From: Bacteroidaceae bacterium
Lineage (GTDB): Bacteria > Bacteroidota > Bacteroidia > Bacteroidales > Bacteroidaceae
Direction of reading: 5' to 3'
Assembly (NCBI GenBank): GCA_016284115.1
Contig: JAEEOD010000314.1
Location: 1 to 5,538 of the forward strand
DNA: 5,538 nucleotides
Every line of letters begins with the position of its first letter. Positions within the stretch are counted from its first letter, which is position 1. Positions 1-5,107 of the stretch are shown here, piece by piece. The position numbers and the translations under genes were made by a program. Below the pieces are notes generated by a model, which saw only the letters and a program-made list of their open reading frames with translations, was not told the DNA's origin and searched no databases.

Positions 1-2
1 AA

Positions 3-821
3 GAAAGAAAGCACGAAGTCCTTAATAAGAAAGAAAAACCTTCTTATATTCCTATGATTATCTTTGCTGTTTTGATTCTTGGGAGTTTTTTAGGATATCA
101 TTTATATCAAAAAAGGAACACGCAAATAATTATTGACAATATTGTTAATAATATGGTATACGTAAAAGGAGGAACGTTTAAAATGGGTTATGGTGATGGT
201 AATAGTTCGCATAGTCCTGTTCATAGAGTGGTGTTATCTCCATTTTATATCGGAAAATATGAAGTTACCCAAGAAGAATGGGAAAAAGTTATGGGATATA
301 ATCCTTCTCTTCATATTGGCGCAAAATTACCAGTAGAAAGAGTAACATGGGCTGAAGCAAAACAATTTGTTGAAAAACTAAGTTCAATGTCAGGGAAGAC
401 TTTTAGGTTGCCAACAGAAGCAGAGTGGGAATTTGCAGCAAAGGGTGGCAACAAATCAAATAATTTTTTATTCTCAGGAAGCAATAACTATGACGATGTA
501 GCATGGTGTAAAAGTAATAGCAGTGACACACATGAAGTAGGAATGAAAAGACCTAACGAACTGGGGATATATGATATGAGTGGAAATGTGATAGAATGGT
601 GTCAAGACTATCTTGTAGATTATAATGCTTCACCGCAACAAGATCCTTTGTGTTCAGAATATGACCCTCAAGCAGAATTTATTCCTGTGGTCTGTCGTGG
701 TGGTGGTGTTGAAAGTAATGTAACTGAATGCCGTATTTTTGAACGAGAGTCAAGATGGACAAACGCTGGTATTTATCAACTGTATTATGTTGGATTGAGA
801 ATCGTTTGTACAAAAATGTAA
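3..821 (+). CDS. FGE-sulfatase (SUMF1/EgtB/PvdO-like) domain protein, 5'-truncated by window edge; probably C-terminal part of a kinase/FGE-type membrane protein
   Basis: The frame is open from the first full codon at 3; the first Met codon (54) has no ribosome binding site, and the 17 codons before it encode a charged stretch, so the protein very likely starts outside the window. Residue numbers count from Met 54. A hydrophobic segment (about 2-18) is followed by the FGE-sulfatase fold: MVYVKGGTFKMG (34-45), YEVTQEEWEKVMG (69-81), FRLPTEAEWEFAAKGG (117-132), YDMSGNVIEWCQDY (173-186), CRGGGVE (214-220) and YVGLRIV (245-251). These are diagnostic of the family. By hand alignment to the human enzyme, one of the two active-site cysteines appears kept (C226) and the second position is Arg, so formylglycine-generating activity is doubtful; a binding or signalling role is more likely. 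In Bacteroidetes this domain often follows a Ser/Thr kinase domain and a membrane segment; that the missing N-terminus is a kinase is inference, supported by the kinase relic at 1661. The next gene starts 9 bp after the stop, suggesting one transcript. Confidence 0.85.
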   Translation, partial: ERKHEVLNKKEKPSYIPMIIFAVLILGSFLGYHLYQKRNTQIIIDNIVNNMVYVKGGTFKMGYGDGNSSHSPVHRVVLSPFYIGKYEVTQEEWEKVMGYNPSLHIGAKLPVERVTWAEAKQFVEKLSSMSGKTFRLPTEAEWEFAAKGGNKSNNFLFSGSNNYDDVAWCKSNSSDTHEVGMKRPNELGIYDMSGNVIEWCQDYLVDYNASPQQDPLCSEYDPQAEFIPVVCRGGGVESNVTECRIFERESRWTNAGIYQLYYVGLRIVCTKM

Positions 822-830
822 AACTAGGTT

Positions 831-1658
831 ATGATAACAAGACATAAAGAAAAGAAAAAGGAACAGTTAAAAGCGATAGTTTCTCATTTTATATGTGAGA
901 ATCCCATAATTGATGATATAGTAAAAGAAACAAGAAGTAGACATCAAGGAAAATTTACAGTTCAAATAACTGAAGATGGTAATTCTAAAGGAAGTAAAGA
1001 GAATTGCCACATCATTCTAGGAGTTGGCAATATTGAAACACTATTCAATATTTGTAAAAATTTCAGTCAAGCGTATAATTTATCGTGTAGTTTTGAAAAT
1101 AGAATCTTTACTTTGATAACTAATGACGATTTAAATATTGAAACCTATGATGTGAAAGAATCATTTTTGGATAAAGTAGAATTCTTAAATGAAAATACAG
1201 ATAGCGCTGCAGTTACTTTGACAATAAATGCCTTAGCCTTTGCATTGTATCATGAATTCGGTCATGTTAAGTATGACGATGATTCCATGTTGCAAATAGA
1301 AAAAGAACGGAAGGCAGATTTGTTCGCTATGGATGTGGTTAAAGAAATGTGTTCAAACTATATTCATTTGGACAAGAATCAAATTATCTTAGGAGCTTTT
1401 TTAGAAAATATACTGATAATGAGTACGAGTGACCCTAAAGATACAGAAATTTCTTTTTCACATCCACATCCTATTGAGCGCATTATTTTATTTCTCGAGT
1501 ACTTTCACATTGGAGAAAGCTCATATTTGTGGAAATACACTTATGATGAGTTTGTCAAATGGATTAATGCAAATAATATGTCGATGATATATGAAAGAGA
1601 TAGCTCAACAACTATAAAAGACAAGTTAATGGACGCATTTTGTCGTTTTAAGAAATAA
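831..1658 (+). CDS. Soluble HEXXH zinc metallopeptidase-like protein (M48 / Lit-type U49-like zincin)
   Basis: A 275-residue protein without signal peptide or membrane segment, so probably cytoplasmic. The zincin helix HEFGH is at 141-145 (two His zinc ligands and the catalytic Glu). ERKAD at 159-163 matches the ExxAD second helix that supplies the third ligand (E159) in M48-like peptidases. SHPHPIERI at 210-218 matches the conserved post-catalytic (S/T)HP-P-R signature of the same group. The order and spacing fit an active gluzincin; the N-terminal 130 residues show no domain I recognise. Phage-exclusion protease Lit (peptidase U49) has a similar catalytic layout, but I cannot assign this protein to that family by eye. 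It starts 9 bp after the FGE-domain gene, with only a weak AGG before the ATG, and is probably co-transcribed and translated with it. Context (FGE-like, kinase relic, trypco2-like gene) suggests an effector or processing protease in a conflict or signalling system; its substrate is unknown. Confidence 0.75.
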   Translation: MITRHKEKKKEQLKAIVSHFICENPIIDDIVKETRSRHQGKFTVQITEDGNSKGSKENCHIILGVGNIETLFNICKNFSQAYNLSCSFENRIFTLITNDDLNIETYDVKESFLDKVEFLNENTDSAAVTLTINALAFALYHEFGHVKYDDDSMLQIEKERKADLFAMDVVKEMCSNYIHLDKNQIILGAFLENILIMSTSDPKDTEISFSHPHPIERIILFLEYFHIGESSYLWKYTYDEFVKWINANNMSMIYERDSSTTIKDKLMDAFCRFKK

Positions 1659-1660
1659 CT

Positions 1661-1824
1661 ATGCAACACCTACAACCAAACACCACCTTACAGGGTGGAA
1701 AATACAGACGAGTTGTTGAGTGGAAACGAACAATAGAGCGAGTAATGGGGCAATGAGACTATGGCATCACGTATTTGGTATGTAGCCCAATTCTTAACTT
1801 GAACGTGCCCTCAAGAAGTTTTTT
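1661..1824 (+). pseudogene. Relic of the N-lobe start of a Hanks-type Ser/Thr protein kinase
   Basis: The ATG lies 2 bp after the metallopeptidase stop. Frame 1 reads LQPNTTLQGGKYR (1670-1708), then an eight-residue stretch with no family counterpart, then IERVMGQ (1733-1753), an in-frame TGA (1754-1756), and DYGITYL (1757-1777). After a frameshift, RALKKFF is read at 1804-1824. Bacteroidetes Ser/Thr kinases typically begin LQ-G-KY-I--VLGQGGFGITYLA, followed by a -VAIKEFF strand. The relic therefore keeps the glycine-rich loop (GQ--YGITYL) and the region of the catalytic lysine (KK before FF), but no C-lobe. The match is by memory of the family pattern, not a search. The order of motifs and their near-correct spacing make coincidence unlikely. 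The kinase gene was probably lost by deletion, leaving its 5' end between the metallopeptidase and the trypco2-like gene. A degraded 35-bp copy of the same 5' end is found at 2633. Confidence 0.65.
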
Positions 1825-1863
1825 TAATTTATCATGCTTAATAATATTGTTAATTAATGGCAA

Positions 1864-2256
1864 ATGGATATAAAAGATTTTATAGTAGAAGCGATCACTC
1901 AGATTTCGATGGGTGTCAAAGAAGTGCAAAAAAAAGAATGTGAGCTAGGGATTATTATTAATCCCAGTTTGCAAATAGGGAGTAGCGATAAGCGCTATGT
2001 TCCTAAAGCTGGAACAGGACATTATCCTTCCGAGCGGTATATACAAGATATAAATTTTGAAATAGGCGTAATTGTAACAAATGATCAAACAGGAGGAGGT
2101 GGTTTAGGGGTAAGTGTTCCTGTTTTAAAAATTGGAGCGAATTTGAATATTAAGAATTCAGAAGAGAATGTAAATAAGTTATCATTCTCAATACCTGTGT
2201 GTTTACCTACAACCAATGTCGAACATGAGGAAGATTCTCACAAAGTAAACTATTAA
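1864..2256 (+). CDS. Trypco2-like (trypsin-co-occurring domain) small protein
   Basis: A 130-residue soluble protein. The N-terminal helix MDIKDFIVEAITQISMGVKE (1-20) is followed by a polar linker and then a beta-rich half: FEIGVIVTND (about 66-75), a glycine run GGGGLGVSVPV (77-87), KIGANLNI, and a last strand LSFSIPVCLP. An N-terminal helix with I--A---I, then F-IGVIV, a glycine-containing turn, G--V----IG, and a terminal S--NKLSFS-P strand resembles the trypco2 domain. That domain was named for its association with trypsin-like proteases and NTPases in bacterial conflict systems. The N-terminal half carries a roughly 30-residue insertion compared with the compact family pattern. The biochemical role is unknown; it is thought of as an adaptor or effector-associated module. 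A different ATG at 1857 is out of frame. No Shine-Dalgarno is present, as is usual in Bacteroidetes. It follows the kinase relic by 39 bp and is followed by a terminator at 2371. Confidence 0.65.
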   Translation: MDIKDFIVEAITQISMGVKEVQKKECELGIIINPSLQIGSSDKRYVPKAGTGHYPSERYIQDINFEIGVIVTNDQTGGGGLGVSVPVLKIGANLNIKNSEENVNKLSFSIPVCLPTTNVEHEEDSHKVNY

Positions 2257-2370
2257 GAGAATCCAATAAGGAATCATCGGGACAGGTTTTTGATTCAAAG
2301 AAATGGCACTGCTGCTACGGCATAGCGGATGGTGGCAAACATAGACGGATATTGTGATAATGTTGGCAAG

Positions 2371-2395
2371 AAGGTGGTAGCATTACCACCTTTTT
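2371..2395 (+). terminator. Rho-independent terminator after the trypco2-like gene
   Basis: A perfect 9-bp inverted repeat, AAGGTGGTA (2371-2379) and TACCACCTT (2384-2392), with a GCAT loop, runs straight into a T-tract (five T at 2391-2395). It sits 115 bp after the trypco2-like stop and before the next promoter, so it fits as the end of the left transcription unit. The complementary A-run before the stem is too weak to call it bidirectional. Confidence 0.75.
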
Positions 2396-2430
2396 GACTA
2401 CTTTTTTGAAAAAAATGAGATGAAATGCCG

Positions 2431-2457
2431 TTAGTCCAAGAAAAAAACGTATATTTG
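2431..2457 (+). promoter_or_regulatory. Bacteroidetes-type promoter (perfect -7 element)
   Basis: TATATTTG at 2450-2457 is a perfect match to the Bacteroidetes -7 element TAnnTTTG. The -33 position offers only TTAG (2431-2434), 15 bp upstream, which is an imperfect sequence and short spacing for TTTG. Transcription would begin a few bases downstream, so the hairpin at 2462 would be at the very 5' end of the RNA. The only ORF close by is the doubtful one at 2525. Confidence 0.5.
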
Positions 2458-2461
2458 CACC

Positions 2462-2488
2462 TGTAAGGTGGCAGCCTGCCACCCTACA
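2462..2488 (+). other. RNA hairpin directly downstream of the 2450 promoter
   Basis: GGTGGCA (2467-2473) pairs with TGCCACC (2477-2483) around a GCC loop. TGTA (2462-2465) pairs with TACA (2485-2488) after one A/C mismatch, giving an 11-bp stem. A competing weaker pairing is possible: CACC (2480-2483) with GGTG (2490-2493), followed by five T. The layout allows an attenuator-like switch, but this is inference from pairing alone. Confidence 0.4.
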
Positions 2489-2524
2489 AGGTGTTTTTAA
2501 CTAAAAATAGTATATTGGCAGAGC

Positions 2525-2662
2525 ATGGCATTACCAGACTTTGAGCAGATACAAACTATACAAATGAATAAAAATGCAATTGTGCAGATAGAAACTGCAC
2601 AATTACCTCGCATAGTTTGTCTCACATCTTTTTACAACCTAACACCATCTTCAGGTGGATAA
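2525..2662 (+). CDS. Doubtful 45-codon small ORF
   Basis: The frame starts ATG GCA TTA CCA and encodes MALPDFEQIQTIQMNK..., ending in PSSGG before TAA. It lies about 60 bp downstream of the 2450 promoter element and contains no rare features, membrane segment or known motif. Against it, the middle is built around large inverted repeats (2551-2620), and its last ten codons coincide, in another frame, with a degraded kinase 5' end. Either a real small protein or a chance frame over a structured leader would explain it; I favour the latter slightly. Confidence 0.25.
   Translation: MALPDFEQIQTIQMNKNAIVQIETAQLPRIVCLTSFYNLTPSSGG
2551..2620. repeat. Nested inverted repeat with internal near-direct repeat
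   Basis: The inner arms AATTGTGCAG (2578-2587) and CTGCACAATT (2595-2604) are a perfect 10-bp match around a 7-nt loop. The outer arms ACAAACTAT (2551-2559) and ATAGTTTGT (2612-2620) are a perfect 9-bp match. In addition GCAGATACAAACT (2545-2557) recurs as GCAGATAGAAACT (2584-2596), 12 of 13 identical and 39 bp apart. No T-tract follows, so it is not a terminator. It may be a regulator binding site or a structured RNA, and it lies about 110 bp upstream of the LytTR operon promoter. Confidence 0.6.
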
Positions 2663-2667
2663 TAAAG
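2633..2667 (+). pseudogene. Second degraded copy of the kinase gene 5' end
   Basis: This stretch aligns with 1671-1707 (TACAACC-AACACCA-CTT-CAG-GTGGA-AATA) with four to six substitutions and two single-base deletions. In the upstream copy the same bases encode LQPNT-LQGGKYR, the first residues of a Bacteroidetes Ser/Thr kinase. Here the frame is broken and two TAA triplets replace the KY codons. Similarity fades after 2667, where a loose GIHF could correspond to the GITY of the glycine loop, but I do not rely on it. Confidence 0.45.
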
Positions 2668-2731
2668 GAAGCCTGACAGGCATTCATTTCATACAGCCAA
2701 ACTGGGATTTCGTACAAATAGCAGGGAAATG

Positions 2732-2764
2732 TTTGGAGGGGAATGAGGGAATGGAGTATATTTG
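2732..2764 (+). promoter_or_regulatory. Strong Bacteroidetes promoter for the LytTR-transpeptidase-metalloprotease operon
   Basis: TTTG (-33) at 2732-2735 and TATATTTG (-7) at 2757-2764 are separated by 21 bp, matching the Bacteroidetes sigma-ABfr consensus at both elements. Transcription would start near 2770, leaving a leader of about 40 nt before the ATG at 2812. Confidence 0.8.
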
Positions 2765-2811
2765 CACTGTGAAAACGTTGAGGCATTCTTTTCGAAAAGA
2801 TATAATACTGA

Positions 2812-3201
2812 ATGGGTAGTAAAGTTCTAATCATATCTAACAGCAATGAACTGGTGCGGATCGTGCCGGCACGGGTGGTGTATGTTGCTTCGGACGGCAA
2901 CTATTCCACGTTTGTGCTGCACGACAAGACGGAACAGGTGTTTACGATGAACCTGGCACATTGCCAACAGGTGATGGAGCGGCAACTGGGGTCGGCGGCT
3001 TCGATATTCCTGCGTATAGGAAAGTCGCTGATTGTAAACCGTGACTATATTTACAAGGTGAGCGTGACTCGTCAGCAACTGGTGATGGCTGATATGGCGT
3101 TGAATGAGGCTTTTGTGCTTTCTGCCTCACGGGAAGCATTGAAGCAACTGAAGGCTTACATGGAGAAAAACGGAAAGGAGGTGCTTGACGATGAGGAATG
3201 A
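2812..3201 (+). CDS. Stand-alone LytTR-type DNA-binding regulator
   Basis: A 129-residue protein that is almost entirely a LytTR domain. ELVRIVPARVVYVASDGNYS (13-32) matches the N-terminal strands. FLRIGKSLIVNRDYI (66-80) matches the hallmark F-R-H/G-KS-IVN--YI of the family. LSASREALKQLK (103-114) matches the C-terminal S----LK helix. There is no receiver or membrane domain, so the protein is not a standard two-component regulator; input must come through another protein or through expression level. An in-frame TGA immediately precedes the ATG at 2812, which fixes the start near there. The gene is first in an operon and overlaps the transpeptidase gene by 11 bp, so the two products are probably made in step. 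Regulation of its own promoter is plausible but not shown. Base composition is clearly higher in GC than the genes to the left. Confidence 0.88.
   Translation: MGSKVLIISNSNELVRIVPARVVYVASDGNYSTFVLHDKTEQVFTMNLAHCQQVMERQLGSAASIFLRIGKSLIVNRDYIYKVSVTRQQLVMADMALNEAFVLSASREALKQLKAYMEKNGKEVLDDEE
3177..3183 (+). promoter_or_regulatory. Strong Shine-Dalgarno sequence that decides the transpeptidase start
   Basis: GGAGGTG, within AAAGGAGGTG and inside the 3' end of the LytTR gene, is an almost ideal anti-16S match. It lies 7 nt before the ATG at 3191 but only 1 nt before the TTG at 3185, so ATG 3191 is the likely start. Such sites are unusual in Bacteroidetes, where most genes lack them. Confidence 0.75.
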
Positions 3202-4393
3202 TGATTTTCAGGTATTAGGTGTTGAGAGAAAGAAAAGACAACGAAACCGTTGGCTGTTCGTCATGCTGACCGTCGTCGCGGTAGGCATAGCCGTTGGCTT
3301 AGGCGTCTATTGGGCCACGTCTCCTCAAACGGTCAGGACGGGGAAAAGGATGGGCGATTCAACGATTATACCAGAGCTGCAAGCAGTAGCCGACTCGCTG
3401 CTCAATGCCGAACTGACCCTGATAGACGGTCTGCAGGGACAGGCCATCGTGATGGAAGTGGAGACGGGTGAGATACTGGCCATGGTGGGAAGGGAACGTA
3501 AGTTTGACGGAACTTTCCAACCTTGTGAGAATTTTGCCTATCAGCAGGAACAGGGATCTGTGGCAAAGGCAGCTTCCCTGCTTGCCGTACTTGAAACAGG
3601 AAAGATGAAACTGAGCGATGAGGTGGAAACGGCAGGTGGCGTATGGCCTGTGGACGAAGGACAGTTGATGAGAGACCACAACTGGCGGCGCGGAGGGTAT
3701 GGCAAGATTTCTCTTGAACGCGTGTTGGCTGTAAGTTCCAATATTGGCATGGGGCAGGCAGTTGACAAAGCGTTTCATGACAATCAGCAGCAGTTCTTCG
3801 ATTTGTTGGATAAGATGAGCTTTGGCCAGCCTGACAGCATCGAGGGAATCAACGGGTTGAAACCATCAATCTATAGTTCACCAAAGGATGGCGACTGGAG
3901 TAATTGGAAATTATGGTGGAGTGCTGTAGGTTATGAGCGAAAGATGGCTCCTATTCAGATGTTGACCTTCTATAATGCGATAGCCAATGAAGGTAAAATG
4001 GTGAAGCCTACGTTGAAAACCGGTAAGGTGGAAATCATTAACCCGCAGATTGCCAGCAAGGCGAATATCGACAGCATGCAAGTGGCGTTGGAACATGTGG
4101 TAAGCCAAGGCCTCGGGAAAAAGGCTGGTTCTCCGTTTGTCAAGGTGGCAGGCAAGACGGGCACATCGCAAGTCCAGGTCTATGAGTTCGGAGAAGATTC
4201 TTCTGTGGATGAATATCTGCTGTCTTTTTGCGGTTACTTCCCTGCCAACAAGCCGAAGTACAGCATCATCGTGAGTCTGAACAAACTCGGACTGCCTGCA
4301 AGCGGTGGCGGCATGGCTGGGGTGTTGTTCCATGACATCGTGGAGTGGATGATACAGCATCGGTCATTACTTAACGAAGGGTCAGATAAATAG
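3191..4393 (+). CDS. Short membrane-anchored penicillin-binding protein transpeptidase
   Basis: Numbering is from ATG 3191 (400 residues); the frame can be extended to TTG 3185, but the ribosome binding site favours the ATG. A basic cytoplasmic tail (to about 20) and one membrane segment (21-41) place the enzyme domain in the periplasm. All three penicillin-interacting motifs are present: SVAK (S123 nucleophile, K126), SSN (182-184) and KTGTS (322-326). It should cross-link peptidoglycan stem peptides and bind beta-lactams. Class B PBPs such as FtsI or PBP2 are usually 550-700 residues with a large N-terminal pedestal domain; here only about 40 residues separate the membrane segment from the start of the catalytic domain, so it is a minimal version. 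VAGKTGTSQV and the following FCGYFPANKPKYSIIV match the class B fold. It is translationally coupled to the LytTR gene, and the metalloprotease gene follows after 17 bp. A BlaR-type sensor is unlikely because that family has a different catalytic domain and four membrane segments. Confidence 0.88.
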   Translation: MRNDDFQVLGVERKKRQRNRWLFVMLTVVAVGIAVGLGVYWATSPQTVRTGKRMGDSTIIPELQAVADSLLNAELTLIDGLQGQAIVMEVETGEILAMVGRERKFDGTFQPCENFAYQQEQGSVAKAASLLAVLETGKMKLSDEVETAGGVWPVDEGQLMRDHNWRRGGYGKISLERVLAVSSNIGMGQAVDKAFHDNQQQFFDLLDKMSFGQPDSIEGINGLKPSIYSSPKDGDWSNWKLWWSAVGYERKMAPIQMLTFYNAIANEGKMVKPTLKTGKVEIINPQIASKANIDSMQVALEHVVSQGLGKKAGSPFVKVAGKTGTSQVQVYEFGEDSSVDEYLLSFCGYFPANKPKYSIIVSLNKLGLPASGGGMAGVLFHDIVEWMIQHRSLLNEGSDK

Positions 4394-4410
4394 CAATTTA
4401 TATTGCAGGA

Positions 4411-5079
4411 ATGAAGAGGATACTTTGGATTTTGCTGATTGGCGTTGTTGTCGGGTGCATCATCGTTTATCTGCTCTATGGATTGCGGCCTGAACCGCAG
4501 TTGGAGCAGAAGGATGAAGGCCGCCCTCAGACAACTGTCTATCTGCAACCATACGACAATTTCACCCAGAAAGAAGCTGAGCGATTGAAAGCTGAACTTG
4601 ATAAGCATCTTGGGGATATTCTGGATGAGACATTCCGAGTAGTGGTACTGCCTAACAAGCCTCTTTCTGATTCTTTCTTGGGGGAGACTAAGACAAAGTA
4701 CAGGATAGACAGAGTGATTGCTGATATGAAGGGCAAAGCCGACAAACACAACATCTACGTTGGCGTTACCCATCGTGATATTTGTATGCGAAATAAGAAC
4801 AGGGTAAAGGACTGGGGCGTTCTTGGTTGCAGCATTTCAAGTAATCATGCCTGTGTGGTTTCTGACCATCGGTTGAAGCATAATAAAAGTGATTTGTGGA
4901 AGGTGGCAACTCATGAGTTCATCCACACGTATTATGCCTATCCTCATTGCCCGAAGGACAGTTCGCATTGCCTAATGAAAGACGCCAAAGGGCATGCCGA
5001 CTTCAGAAACAAGAAAGATCTGTGTGGCTTTTGTAAGAATAAAATGTCTAAACTCCTTAACTCCAAAGATCTTGAGTGA
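4411..5079 (+). CDS. Membrane-anchored archaemetzincin-like zinc metalloprotease
   Basis: A 222-residue protein. An N-terminal hydrophobic segment (4-23) follows K2 R3. VVGC (13-16) resembles a lipobox, but the residues after Cys are hydrophobic, so a membrane anchor is more likely than a lipoprotein. The catalytic region HEFIHTYYAYPHC (168-180) is followed by C187-L-M189 and C205-GF-C208, reproducing the archaemetzincin pattern HExxH...HC...C-M...CxxC. The four Cys would hold a second structural zinc. The usual spacing HExxHxxGxxH is lengthened by one residue and the glycine is absent, so the third ligand H179 is displaced; activity is likely but not certain. The remaining residues from about 40 to 160 fit the family's N-terminal half (VVVLPNKPL, YVGVTHRDICM). 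It is the third gene of the LytTR operon, 17 bp after the transpeptidase; GCAAT/ATTGC (4393-4397, 4402-4406) forms a small hairpin between them. Substrate unknown; context points to cell-envelope proteolysis. Confidence 0.85.
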   Translation: MKRILWILLIGVVVGCIIVYLLYGLRPEPQLEQKDEGRPQTTVYLQPYDNFTQKEAERLKAELDKHLGDILDETFRVVVLPNKPLSDSFLGETKTKYRIDRVIADMKGKADKHNIYVGVTHRDICMRNKNRVKDWGVLGCSISSNHACVVSDHRLKHNKSDLWKVATHEFIHTYYAYPHCPKDSSHCLMKDAKGHADFRNKKDLCGFCKNKMSKLLNSKDLE

Positions 5080-5107
5080 AAGCGAGCGAAACTTGAATTG
5101 TCAATAA

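Larger units (their letters stand above)
2257..2811. other. 555-bp intergenic stretch between the accessory genes and the LytTR operon
   Basis: No confident protein gene is present. From 2257 to 2370 nothing recognisable is seen beyond short open frames. The remainder holds, in order, a terminator (2371), a -7 promoter element (2450), a hairpin (2462), a doubtful 45-codon ORF with nested inverted repeats (2525-2662), a degraded kinase 5'-end copy (2633) and the promoter of the LytTR operon (2732). A minus-strand open frame at 2622-2900 overlaps the strong promoter and the start of the LytTR gene and has no recognisable motif, so it is not accepted as a gene. Confidence 0.7.

Noticed and set aside
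1819..1849. Promoter for the trypco2-like gene (TAATATTG at 1842)
   Set aside because: One mismatch in the -7 element, only a T-run at -33, and transcription would start within about 10 nt of the ATG; too weak to list.
700..1860. Diversity-generating retroelement target and template in the FGE-fold C-terminus
   Set aside because: FGE-type domains can be such targets, but no template copy of the C-terminal segment is seen in the window and no reverse transcriptase gene is present.
2622..2900. 92-codon minus-strand ORF
   Set aside because: It runs across the strong plus-strand promoter and the LytTR start and shows no motif.
3185..3190. TTG start for the transpeptidase
   Set aside because: Only 1 nt separates it from the Shine-Dalgarno, while ATG 3191 has ideal 7-nt spacing.
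3359..4773. Several long minus-strand frames under the transpeptidase and metalloprotease genes
   Set aside because: They lie opposite genes with complete catalytic motifs and have no recognisable domains; they are expected in GC-richer coding DNA.
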